64,000 nucleotides of DNA from JANXMY01 sp964251675 (GTDB lineage: Bacteria > Armatimonadota > Armatimonadia > Armatimonadales > Capsulimonadaceae): contig CAXUKS010000012.1 in assembly GCA_964251675.1 (NCBI GenBank), forward strand, positions 1 through 64,000, given 5' to 3'. Position numbers and translations under genes: made by a program. Each line of letters starts with the position of its first letter. Positions within the stretch are counted from its first letter, which is position 1. The notes below the pieces were generated by a model, which made no database searches, had not been told where the DNA came from, and was given only the letters and a program-made list of their open reading frames with translations. Positions 42,288 to 50,604 of the stretch are shown in pieces.

Positions 42288-42793
42288 TCCCGAAACGACA
42301 GGTGGTATTGGTCGCGGCTTTGATCTGGCTGGCGGCGGCGGTGCAGGGCCGGGCGGCACACGCGCTGAATATTCACGGGGCGCAGCCGGACCTGCGTCTG
42401 GTCGTGCTGGCCTGCGGAGCACTCCTGCTGGGGCCGCGTGGGACGCTGCTGGGGTTTTGGACGGGTCTGCTGACGGCCTCGGCCTCGGCGGACCTGTACG
42501 GCAGCCTCTTTCTGGGCCGCCTGCTGGCCGGGGCGATGGCGGGGGGGCTGGGCCGAAGCCTGACCAGCGGCAATTTTCTGGTTCCGCCGCTGGTGACACT
42601 GGCGGCGACGCTGCTGGCGGAAGCGGTGACCGTGGTGCTGGCGCCGGGGCTGGCCCTGCACCACCTGCGGCACTGGGCATGGCTTGCCGGAATGGGGGCG
42701 CTGTACAACATGGTTCTCGCCCTGCCCATGTCTCTGCTCCTGCGGGGGCTGGGCGTGGGACGCCTGCGCGAAAACCCGTTTGGGCGGCTGTGA
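42284..42793 (+). CDS. mreD: Rod shape-determining protein MreD
   Basis: A 169-residue membrane protein with five to six hydrophobic segments and the family feature GPRGTLLGFWTGLL (helix 3) plus LYGSLFLGRLLAGAMAGGLG. MreD is weakly conserved, but the position directly after mreC with an ATGA overlap makes the call safe. It completes the elongasome operon; the S53 peptidase gene downstream has its own promoter. Confidence 0.88.
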   Translation: MIPKRQVVLVAALIWLAAAVQGRAAHALNIHGAQPDLRLVVLACGALLLGPRGTLLGFWTGLLTASASADLYGSLFLGRLLAGAMAGGLGRSLTSGNFLVPPLVTLAATLLAEAVTVVLAPGLALHHLRHWAWLAGMGALYNMVLALPMSLLLRGLGVGRLRENPFGRL

Positions 42794-42820
42794 AGCTGTT
42801 TTGGCGGAAGATTTCCCCTC

Positions 42821-42849
42821 TTGACAGCCGGGCCATATTGCCTTATAAT
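42821..42849 (+). promoter_or_regulatory. Consensus sigma70 promoter of the S53 peptidase gene
   Basis: TTGACA, 17 bases, TATAAT: both boxes exact. A leader of about 90 bases follows and contains the hairpin ccgtcttccgaaagacgg (42912-42929) just before the start codon. Confidence 0.85.
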
Positions 42850-42946
42850 TATGAAATAGCGACTGACGCTTTTCCAGTGACACTTTTCCAGACACCTCGC
42901 ACTGAAGATACGCCGTCTTCCGAAAGACGGTGAGGACCCACACCTT

Positions 42947-45796
42947 ATGCACTTCTCTAAACCGTCTTTTCTGGCCCTGCTGACGGGGCTGCTGCTGGCC
43001 CCCGGCCTGACCGCGCACGCCGCCGAGCCGCGTCTGGCCGTGCCGCATTCCGCCACTCCCGCTGCCGCCCTGCGCGGGGCGCGGGCGCTCGGCAGGCTTC
43101 CGGCAGGTCAAACGATGCGCCTGGCCCTGACCCTGCCCCTGCGGAACCAGAGCGGGCTGGAGGCGCTGATCAAGGCGCAGTATACGCCCGGCAGCCCGCA
43201 GTTTCATCGCTTCCTGACCCGCGACCAGTTTACGGCTCAATTTGGGCCGACTGAGGCCGATTACGAGACCGCCGCACGCTGGGCGCAGTCGCAGGGGCTG
43301 ACCATCACCGGAACCTCCCCCACACGCACCCTGATCAATGTCTCCGGCCCGACGTCTCAGGTAGAGAAAGCCTTCGCCGTGCGTCTCGGGCAGTACCGTC
43401 TGCCGAACGGACGCACCGCCTATGCCAGCCCCGCCGCCGCCAGCCTGCCGTTTTCCATCGCAGGCCGCGTATCCGGCGTCGTCGGCCTCAGCAACTTTGC
43501 CCAGCGCCGCCCCTCCCATCGGGTGCGTCCGAGCGCCGCACGACGTCCGAATGCGGGTCTTGGCGCGGGCACGTTCAGCGGCTCCGGGCCGCTTGGCTTT
43601 ATGGCCCCAAACGATGTCAAGTATGCCTACAGCCTCAGCACCATCACGCCCTTGTATGGCCCGGCCAGTGTCGGCGGTCTGAACGGCGCAGCGTATTCGC
43701 CCAGCACCGGGACGACCACAACGACGGTGGACCCGACCACCGGCGCAGCGGCCGCAGCCACCCTCCTGGATGGGACCGGGCAGACCGTTGGCCTCTTCGA
43801 GCTGGACGGCTTCGCTTCTGCGGACACCGATCAGTATATCACCTACTTTAACCTGCCTGCCGTCACTGCCGCCGCCGCCGCCGCCGCGACGCCCGTGGGT
43901 ACGCCCTCCGTGCAGACTGTGCTGATTGGCGGTTACGATGGCACGCCAGTCAACATCGACGGGCAGACCGAGGTGACGCTGGATATTGATATGGTGCTGG
44001 CACTGGCTCCGAAAGCCACCATTATCAGCTACGAGGCCGACCAGACCACCAACCCGACTGCCGCCCTTGACACCTATCAGCGGATGGCAAATGATGTGGC
44101 CGCCGACGGGACGCCGCGCCTGCAGGTCATCAGCTCGTCCTGGGGCTTTCCCGAAACCCTGTCGGACCCCGCCGACCTGACCGCTGAAAACGCGATCTTC
44201 CAGCAGATGGCCGCGCAGGGCCAGTCCATTTACGCCGCGTCGGGCGACAGCGGGGCCTATGATGCCTTCCGAACCCAGGACCCGACCGTCCAGAACCTGA
44301 TCGTGGCCGATGACCCCGCCACGCAGCCCTATGTCACCGGCGTGGGCGGCACGACACTCAGCTACAAGAAACCCAGTCTCACCGCCGCAGGCGTCCCCGT
44401 CCCCGGCAGCTATCTTGGCGAGGTCGTCTGGAACACCGGCAAGCTGAACAGCATCGGCGGCCCCGTTGGCGGCGGCGGCGGCAGCAGCCAGATTTGGCCC
44501 AAGCCGATTTATCAGATCGGCTACGGCACCTCGCCCAACCGGCGCGATGCCCCGGATGTCTCTCTGAATGCCGACAGCAACACTGGCTATGACCTGTTCA
44601 TCGGCGCAACCGCGACCACTCCTGGAACGGCGGTGACCGTGGGCGGAACCAGTGCCGCCGCGCCGCTCTGGGCTGGCTTTACCGCGCTGATCAACCAGCA
44701 GCGAGCCGCCGCCGGGCTGGCTTCCGTGGGCTTTATCAACCCGCAGCTTTATCCCCTGCTGTCCGACACGGCCTACTCGTCCCTGTTCCACGACATCACA
44801 GTCGGCGACAACCTGCTGTATCAGGCCCAGCCCGGCTATGACGATGCCAGCGGGATCGGAACCTTTATCGGCTCTGCCCTGCTGTCGCGTCTCAGCTTCA
44901 GCGCCGATGCCGGGGTCGGAACCGCCACCATCAGCGGGATCGTCACGGATGCGTCCACCGGCCTGCCCATTGGCGGGGCGCTTGTGTCCGCTATCGCCGC
45001 CTCCGGGGTCACCCGGGGCACGGCCACCACGGCCACCACTGGAGCCTATACACTGACGGTCCCCGGCGGCATCTCGCTGACCGTCACGGCCAGCGTCGCT
45101 TCCACCACGGCGACCACCGGCACGACGGCAGCCACCAGTACGGTGTACGCCGGGCAGAGCGTCGCGGGCGTGACGCTGACCTCCGGCGGAACCGCCACGC
45201 TGAGCTTTGCCCTGTCGCCCGCCCATGCATTCACAGCGGGCCTCCAGATGATCTCCGCGCCCTTTGACTACACGGGCATCGGCGACTTCGCCGCGCTGTT
45301 CGGGCTGACCACACCCCTGGCGGCGACCAGCCCCCGCCTGATCCAATGGCAGCCGAGCCAGAGCACGTATGTGTTCTACCCGACCGCCCCCGCCGATACC
45401 ATCCGGCTGGGTCAGGGCTACTGGGTGCGGTTCACGCAGCCGTCGTACATCAGCCTGGCGGGAACGCCCGCCCCGGTCACACAGCCGTACACCATCAGCC
45501 TGACGGCGGGCTGGAACCAGATCGGCGACCCGTTCAACAGCAGCGTCTCCCTGTCCGGGGCCACAGTCAGCACGGCGGGGGGCGGCTCAAGCACCTCGCT
45601 TGCAGCCAGCACGCTGGTGCAGCCGATTATATTCTCTTACAGCACCACGCTGAACAACTACCTGTCGCTGGATGCGACCACCGGCACGCTGGACCCCTAC
45701 CAGGGCTACTGGATTTATGCACGTCAGAACTCCCTTCTGACCCTGCCGGTTCCGGGCGACCTGCCGCCGCCGAGCATCCCGATCACGGGCTTCTAG
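42947..45796 (+). CDS. Secreted S53 (sedolisin/kumamolisin) peptidase with C-terminal beta domains
   Basis: 949 residues. Signal peptide (1-26, ends AHAAEP), pro-kumamolisin activation domain (about 35-190), then the serine-carboxyl peptidase: Glu342 and Asp346 in GQTEVTLDID, oxyanion Asp434 in SGDSGAYD, nucleophile Ser569 in GGTSAAAP and the calcium-site segment YDDASGIGTF (630-640). Such enzymes digest proteins, often at acid pH. After 655 come a carboxypeptidase-regulatory-like (Ig) domain (ISGIVTDASTGLPIGGALVS) and two similar beta units (GLQMISAPFDYTGIGDF and LTAGWNQIGDPFNSS, each ending in a YQGYWI/GQGYWV motif). It is transcribed alone with a strong promoter and terminator. Confidence 0.92.
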   Translation: MHFSKPSFLALLTGLLLAPGLTAHAAEPRLAVPHSATPAAALRGARALGRLPAGQTMRLALTLPLRNQSGLEALIKAQYTPGSPQFHRFLTRDQFTAQFGPTEADYETAARWAQSQGLTITGTSPTRTLINVSGPTSQVEKAFAVRLGQYRLPNGRTAYASPAAASLPFSIAGRVSGVVGLSNFAQRRPSHRVRPSAARRPNAGLGAGTFSGSGPLGFMAPNDVKYAYSLSTITPLYGPASVGGLNGAAYSPSTGTTTTTVDPTTGAAAAATLLDGTGQTVGLFELDGFASADTDQYITYFNLPAVTAAAAAAATPVGTPSVQTVLIGGYDGTPVNIDGQTEVTLDIDMVLALAPKATIISYEADQTTNPTAALDTYQRMANDVAADGTPRLQVISSSWGFPETLSDPADLTAENAIFQQMAAQGQSIYAASGDSGAYDAFRTQDPTVQNLIVADDPATQPYVTGVGGTTLSYKKPSLTAAGVPVPGSYLGEVVWNTGKLNSIGGPVGGGGGSSQIWPKPIYQIGYGTSPNRRDAPDVSLNADSNTGYDLFIGATATTPGTAVTVGGTSAAAPLWAGFTALINQQRAAAGLASVGFINPQLYPLLSDTAYSSLFHDITVGDNLLYQAQPGYDDASGIGTFIGSALLSRLSFSADAGVGTATISGIVTDASTGLPIGGALVSAIAASGVTRGTATTATTGAYTLTVPGGISLTVTASVASTTATTGTTAATSTVYAGQSVAGVTLTSGGTATLSFALSPAHAFTAGLQMISAPFDYTGIGDFAALFGLTTPLAATSPRLIQWQPSQSTYVFYPTAPADTIRLGQGYWVRFTQPSYISLAGTPAPVTQPYTISLTAGWNQIGDPFNSSVSLSGATVSTAGGGSSTSLAASTLVQPIIFSYSTTLNNYLSLDATTGTLDPYQGYWIYARQNSLLTLPVPGDLPPPSIPITGF

Positions 45797-45815
45797 AGTT
45801 CCGAGTGCCTTTCGG

Positions 45816-45855
45816 GGGCCGCTTTGCAATGGAGTTTGCAAAGCGGCCCTTTTTT
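45816..45855 (+). terminator. Terminator of the S53 peptidase gene
   Basis: GGGCCGCTTTGCAA pairs perfectly with TTGCAAAGCGGCCC (14 bp) and is followed by six T. Confidence 0.92.
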
Positions 45856-45904
45856 ATGGCATAATCAGCACGTAAGACTCTGGGTCTGCAAGGTGAGGGG
45901 CGCG

Positions 45905-46873
45905 ATGCACGATTTCTGGCGAAAGGAACTCTCGTGGCTGGCCGGAGGATGGCACGCCTGGTGGCACGACGACGCCTGGGCGCTGGTGCGGACCGGCGCG
46001 GACATCCTGATCGTTTCCTACCTGATTTATCGCCTGATGATGCTGACGCGGGGCACACGCGCCCGGCAGATCATCATTGGCCTGGTCGTGTTCGTCGGGA
46101 TGCTGCTGTTTTCAACATGGGCGCGGCTGTCGGCGCTGTCGTGGCTTTTGCAGCAGATTTTGCCGCTTGGCCCGGTGGCGCTGGTGATTTTGTTTTACCC
46201 GGAGCTGCGGCACGCGCTGGAAGAAGTCGGCCGGCTGGGCTTCTGGGGCAAGGGCTTTACGGGGCTTGCCCGCGAAGATTTAACGTCCATGGTCGGCGAA
46301 ATCGTGCAGGCCGCCGAGCAGTTATCAGACAAAAAAATCGGGGCGCTGATGGTTTTGGAGCGCGAAACGGGCCTGAACGACATCGTGGAAACCGGCACGC
46401 TGATCAACGCCGAAGTCAAGACCGACCTGCTGTGTACCCTCTTTTATCCCGGCTCTCCGCTCCACGACGGGGCGGCAGTCCTGCGGCGGGACCGCATCGT
46501 GGCGGCAGGCTGCACCCTGCCGCTGTCGGAAAGCCGCGTCGTCAATGGAATGCAAATCCACACCCGGCATAAGGCCGCGCTGGGCATCTCTGAGCAAAGC
46601 GACGCGCTCGTCGTGGTCGTCTCCGAAGAGACGGGCATTATCTCGCTGGCCTTTGACGGCAAGATGGTGCGCGGCCTGCGCGACGATGGCCGCCTGCGCG
46701 ATCTGCTGATCCGCGAATACACGGGCCGCGAGCGCCCCGGCCCGCGCCGCCGCCGCAGCTTGATCCGCCCCCGCTTGCGCCGCCCTGCCCCGTCCGAAGA
46801 GGCCGCCCCGCGCCCGGAGGCAGAGCGTGTGCCCGACCCGGAGCCGGTTGGCCCCACGGAGACACGGCTTTAG
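45905..46873 (+). CDS. cdaA: Diadenylate cyclase CdaA
   Basis: 322 residues. N-terminal membrane segments (about 25-95: LVRTGADILIVSYLIYRLM, IIIGLVVFVGMLLF, ILPLGPVALVILF) precede the DisA_N catalytic domain with DGA (188-190, SPLHDGAAV) and RHK (221-223, HTRHKAALG). It makes cyclic di-AMP from two ATP. The C-terminus is an Arg/Pro-rich tail. The ATG at 45905 is chosen because the sequence before it belongs to the upstream terminator. It is the first gene of the conserved cdaA-cdaR-glmM set, which links c-di-AMP to wall precursor supply. Confidence 0.95.
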   Translation: MHDFWRKELSWLAGGWHAWWHDDAWALVRTGADILIVSYLIYRLMMLTRGTRARQIIIGLVVFVGMLLFSTWARLSALSWLLQQILPLGPVALVILFYPELRHALEEVGRLGFWGKGFTGLAREDLTSMVGEIVQAAEQLSDKKIGALMVLERETGLNDIVETGTLINAEVKTDLLCTLFYPGSPLHDGAAVLRRDRIVAAGCTLPLSESRVVNGMQIHTRHKAALGISEQSDALVVVVSEETGIISLAFDGKMVRGLRDDGRLRDLLIREYTGRERPGPRRRRSLIRPRLRRPAPSEEAAPRPEAERVPDPEPVGPTETRL

Positions 46874-46894
46874 GCCGGTTTTGTTGATATTGCT

Positions 46895-47887
46895 ATGATT
46901 TCCTGGCTTCGTCACAATTTCGGCTACAAGCTGCTGGCGTTTGTGTTTGCCTGCCTGCTGCATTTTTATGTCGCCGGGTTGATTAACGCCCGTCCGTCAC
47001 ACCTGCTGACACTGCCAATCACGGTGCGTAACCTGCCGCCAAGCCTGATTCTGGACGACAGCAGCCTGCCGTCGGTGACGCTGACGCTGGACGGCCCGCC
47101 TGAGGAGATCAGTCGCCTGACCGATACGTCCGTCACCGCCTGGGTGGACCTCTCTCATGCGCGGGCCGGGCAGACCCGCCCTCTGCCGGTGCATCTGTCC
47201 GGCGTGCCGCCGACCATCACCGTAGACAGCGACCCGCAGCCGGTGACGCTGACCGTGCAGCAGCGGCGGCGGCGGCAGATGGCGGTCAGTGCCGACGATA
47301 TCGGCATTGCTCCCACCGGATACTCGTTCGCACCGCCAAGTGTTTCCCCGCGTGAGGCCGTGATCACCGGAACCCGCGAGGCGGTCAGCGCCGTGGCCCG
47401 GCTAGTCGCCCAAGCGGACCCGGATCAGCAGCCGGGGGCCGTGGACGAAGATTTCCCCATTATCGCCCTTGACGCGATGGGCATCCCGGTCAGCAATGTG
47501 ACTGTGTCGCCGCCGACCGCCCATGTGCGTCTGGCGCTGACCCGCGCCCTGGCCCGCAAGACTCTGCTGGTTAGCGCGAACGTGGTTGGAACCCTGCCCG
47601 CGCCGTACCGTTTTGGCAGCATTGAAGTGGCCCCCGCCGCCGTGGAAGCGGAAGGCAGGCCGGAAACACTGGCCGCCGTCAACACACTGACCACCCAGCC
47701 GATTGACGTTTCGGGGGCAACGGCAGATTTGGTGCGCCGCGTCGAGCCGATTATCCCGTCGGGCATCACGCTTTCGCCGCGCAGCCCAATCACCGTGACT
47801 ATTCATGTGATTGCTCCGCCAGCCGACGCCGCGCCCCCTGCGGTTTCGCCGCCTGCGGATGTACCGGAGAAAGCGGTCCATTCTTAA
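46895..47887 (+). CDS. cdaR: YbbR-domain regulator of CdaA
   Basis: 330 residues: an N-terminal transmembrane helix (YKLLAFVFACLLHFYVAGL) and three YbbR-type beta domains outside the membrane (LPITVRNLPPSLILDD, VDLSHARAGQTRPLPVHL, VSPREAVITGTREAVSAVAR, ALDAMGIPVSNVTVSPPTAHV). In Firmicutes the homologue tunes CdaA activity. It lies 21 bases behind cdaA and 33 before glmM, so all three are one operon. Confidence 0.9.
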   Translation: MISWLRHNFGYKLLAFVFACLLHFYVAGLINARPSHLLTLPITVRNLPPSLILDDSSLPSVTLTLDGPPEEISRLTDTSVTAWVDLSHARAGQTRPLPVHLSGVPPTITVDSDPQPVTLTVQQRRRRQMAVSADDIGIAPTGYSFAPPSVSPREAVITGTREAVSAVARLVAQADPDQQPGAVDEDFPIIALDAMGIPVSNVTVSPPTAHVRLALTRALARKTLLVSANVVGTLPAPYRFGSIEVAPAAVEAEGRPETLAAVNTLTTQPIDVSGATADLVRRVEPIIPSGITLSPRSPITVTIHVIAPPADAAPPAVSPPADVPEKAVHS

Positions 47888-47920
47888 AATACACGAACGC
47901 AGGAGAGCATTCTTTCACTC

Positions 47921-49264
47921 ATGGCCGAAAAATTATTTGGAACAGACGGGGTGCGCGGCGTCGCCAACACCGAGCTGACACCCGCCCTGGCGATGGCGCT
48001 GGGGGCCTCGGCGGCGCGGACGCTGGGGCGCGGCAAGACGCCCCGCTTTATTGTTGGCCGGGATACCCGCGTTTCCGGCACGCTGCTGGAATCGGCTCTC
48101 GCGGCGGGGCTGTGCTCGCTCGGCGCACAGGTGGTCACAGCGGGTGTGGTCCCCACCCCGGCGGTGGCGAGCATTGCGCGGGTGCAGAACTTCGATGCAG
48201 GGGTGGTCATCTCGGCCTCGCACAATGCGTTTGCCGACAACGGTATCAAGTTCTTTGGCGGCGACGGCTACAAGCTGGACGATGCACTGGAAGCCGAGAT
48301 TGAGGCCAATCTGGCGCACGTCGAATCGTGGGAGCGGCCTTCCGGGGCGGATGTCGGGCGGCTCACGCACGCGCCGCATCTGGGCGGGGTTTATGCCGGG
48401 CATCTGGAAGAGACCATGGGGGGGGTGACGCTGGCGGGCATGAAAGTCGCGCTGGACGGCGCGAACGGCGCGAACTGGGAGTTGGCCCCGCGTGTAATCA
48501 CCGATCTGGGCGCGGATTTGATCGCCCTGCACTGCGCCCCGAACGGGGTCAATATCAATGAAAACTGCGGCTCGCTGCACCCGGAAGAGATGATGCGGCG
48601 GACGGTCAGCGAAGGCGCGGACATCGGGCTGGCTTTTGACGGCGATGCCGACCGCGTGATGCTGTCCGACGAGCTGGGGCGCAAAGTGGACGGTGACCGG
48701 GTGATGCTGCTGGTGGGTCGTCATCTGGCGTCGCAGGGGAAGCTGACCAACAACACGGTCGTCGGCACGATTATGAGCAACATGGGCCTCGAAGTGGCCC
48801 TGCGGGAGTCGGGGCTGACCCTGCTGCGAACGGCGGTGGGCGACCGCTACGTCTCCGAGGCCATGCGCCGCGACGGCCATGTGGTCGGCGGCGAGAAATC
48901 GGGCCACCTGATCTTCGGTCATCTGACAACGACGGGCGACGGTTTGCTGACCGCCTTGCAGGTGCTGAAAGTCATGCGTGAGACCGGCCAGCCCCTGTCG
49001 GCGCTGGCGGACCAGATGACCGAATACCCGCAGATACTGCTCGGCGTCCGCGTCCGCGACCGCCGCACCTGGGCCGAGGACCCGGATATTCAGGATGCCA
49101 TCCGCCGCGCTGAAGCCGCTTTAGAGGGCCGGGGCCGCATCAATGTCCGGGCATCTGGCACGGAAAAGCTGGTGCGTGTCATGGCGGAGGGGCCGGACCA
49201 GGCCGAGGTGGAGGCGCTGGCCGGGGGAGTGGCCGCGCTGGTGCGGGAAAAGGTGGGAGAGTAG
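47921..49264 (+). CDS. glmM: Phosphoglucosamine mutase
   Basis: 447 residues, normal length. Phosphoserine motif ISASHN (Ser100), metal loop FDGDADRVML (near 241), substrate loop GGEKSGHLIF (near 325) and the C-terminal phosphate-binding RASGTEKLVRVMAEG. It converts glucosamine-6-phosphate to glucosamine-1-phosphate for UDP-GlcNAc and peptidoglycan. In other bacteria GlmM binds and inhibits CdaA, which explains the linkage. Confidence 0.97.
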   Translation: MAEKLFGTDGVRGVANTELTPALAMALGASAARTLGRGKTPRFIVGRDTRVSGTLLESALAAGLCSLGAQVVTAGVVPTPAVASIARVQNFDAGVVISASHNAFADNGIKFFGGDGYKLDDALEAEIEANLAHVESWERPSGADVGRLTHAPHLGGVYAGHLEETMGGVTLAGMKVALDGANGANWELAPRVITDLGADLIALHCAPNGVNINENCGSLHPEEMMRRTVSEGADIGLAFDGDADRVMLSDELGRKVDGDRVMLLVGRHLASQGKLTNNTVVGTIMSNMGLEVALRESGLTLLRTAVGDRYVSEAMRRDGHVVGGEKSGHLIFGHLTTTGDGLLTALQVLKVMRETGQPLSALADQMTEYPQILLGVRVRDRRTWAEDPDIQDAIRRAEAALEGRGRINVRASGTEKLVRVMAEGPDQAEVEALAGGVAALVREKVGE

Positions 49265-49350
49265 CCGAATCAGGGCAGGGGCAAGCCCTGCCCCTACGGG
49301 TTCGGTTCCATTCTTATCCGGCTCCCCCAGAATTGGGGGCGGGGGGGGTC
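49264..49350. repeat. Palindromic element between convergent genes
   Basis: gggcaggggcaagccctgccc followed by gctcccccagaattgggggc: same pair and order as at 20590-20652. The right part lies inside the C-terminal codons of the next minus-strand gene. Confidence 0.65.
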
Positions 49351-49847
49351 ATCTGCCCCTCCAGATGGGCCAGCGCGTCTTCCAGCACGGCGCGGAAGCG
49401 CGGGTCTTCTCCGCCGAGAGCCAGACGCGCCTGCAAGGGACGGATGGCATCGGTCAAATCTAAATCCGAGGCCGTCTGGGCGGCGACGGTTTGCAGCCAG
49501 CGGTCTTCCATCAGCAGCAGACGCAGGATCGCCCGGTGCAGGGTAGCGCGGGGCTTGGGGGTGAGCGTGGCGTCTAGGGCGGCAATCTGCGTGTGCAGGT
49601 CCCAGAACTCCGCCGCCCAGGCCTGCCGGTTCAGGTGCGTCAGAGTCTCCTTCAGCTCGGCCAGCAGCGCGGGGTCGTCGCCGTCACGCGGGCGCGGCTG
49701 AAGGGCGGCTTCCAGCAAAGCGGCATCAAAGAGCGGCGTGGTCAGCGCGGCTTTTTTCAAGCGGGAGCCGCGCCAGCCGCCGACAATGCGGGCCAGAAAA
49801 ATCGCGCCGACAGCAAGGCCGCCATGTATGAGTGTATCCGTGTTCAC
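49314..49847 (-). CDS. Membrane-anchored helical protein of unknown function
   Basis: 177 residues: one N-terminal hydrophobic segment (LIHGGLAVGAIFLARIVGG) and a mostly helical soluble part rich in Leu, Ala and Arg (LLAELKETLTHLNRQAWAAE, LHRAILRLLLMEDRWLQTV). The GTG start overlaps the stop of the DUF1992 gene by 4 bp. The last codons (PPAPNSGGAG) come from a palindromic repeat, so the original end has probably been changed by element insertion. No family recognised. Confidence 0.6.
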   Translation of the reverse strand: MNTDTLIHGGLAVGAIFLARIVGGWRGSRLKKAALTTPLFDAALLEAALQPRPRDGDDPALLAELKETLTHLNRQAWAAEFWDLHTQIAALDATLTPKPRATLHRAILRLLLMEDRWLQTVAAQTASDLDLTDAIRPLQARLALGGEDPRFRAVLEDALAHLEGQMTPPAPNSGGAG

Positions 49848-50335
49848 GCCGTAGTCTCCGGGGCGGAGGCGCCGTATTGCGCGTCGAACTCGGCCAGCCG
49901 CCGCTTTTTCATAAAGGGAATGGTCACGCGCAGGGCAAACGGGCTGGAATAGTTCAGCTTCAAGATCAAGTCGTTGGTTTGCTGCAAGTGCCGGGCATAG
50001 GCGTCCCGCGCTTTGGCCCGTGCGGCAGGATAGTCCGGGGAGCCGTCAAAGCCCGGTGCGGCGGCCTCCCAGCGAGCCAGCACGGCCAGCGCCAGAGCGC
50101 GGGAGGCTTCGATTTCCTGCTCCAGCAGCAGCCACAGCGGCAGCACCTTGTTGTGCCGCAGCATCCGGTTGACCGCGCCCATGCCGGGCGGCTCGAAGGG
50201 GTTTACGGACAAGTCTAACGGCTGTCCGCGTCCGGGCAGGTTGTCAAACAGCCCTTCGTCAATCGCATCCTGGATTTTTCGTTCCGCAATCCCCGCCGTC
50301 CAGTCCGGGTTGTCCCCATCGTCTGCCCCTGCCAT
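49844..50335 (-). CDS. DUF1992 (DnaJ-homologue C28-like) protein
   Basis: 163 residues with the family signature IAERKIQDAIDEGLFDNLPG, then GRGQPLDLSVNPF and the later helix HLQQTNDLILKLNYSSPFAL. The domain occurs as a stand-alone bacterial protein and at the C-terminus of eukaryotic DNAJC28; function is unknown. It is cotranslated with the membrane protein gene downstream. Confidence 0.82.
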   Translation of the reverse strand: MAGADDGDNPDWTAGIAERKIQDAIDEGLFDNLPGRGQPLDLSVNPFEPPGMGAVNRMLRHNKVLPLWLLLEQEIEASRALALAVLARWEAAAPGFDGSPDYPAARAKARDAYARHLQQTNDLILKLNYSSPFALRVTIPFMKKRRLAEFDAQYGASAPETTA

Positions 50336-50374
50336 CGCCCCTGCTCCTTGCTGTAAACGTAGTTGCGAAGCCCC

Positions 50375-50518
50375 GGAGACCTACCTTCCTTGCTTCGCAG
50401 GGTCCTTCCTAAAGGAAGGATACGGACAAAACAGGCAAGCCCTTCCCCTTCACTCCTCATCCTTCCTTTAGGAAGGACCCTGTGAGCGAAGCATGAGGGA
50501 ACAAGGTGGTAGGTCTCC
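50375..50518. repeat. Second copy of the long-armed palindrome
   Basis: Left arm 50375-50421 matches 30013-30059 almost base for base. The right arm (50459-50518) is the same except for an irregular insertion around cgaagcatgagggaac. It lies between divergent genes. The remaining 86 bases to the MscS gene hold no other feature. Confidence 0.85.
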
Positions 50519-50604
50519 GAATTTCTTTCTGTATTGTACCCGGTGCAGGCCACGGTGCAATGCGGCAGGTTTAACATCATGCCGCCGCGCCCAATAGTAA
50601 ACCA

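Noticed and set aside
42909..42930. Hairpin ccgtcttccgaaagacgg before the S53 peptidase as an intrinsic terminator
   Set aside because: No T run follows; it is more likely a leader structure near the ribosome site. A similar sequence at 15533-15550 is probably coincidence.
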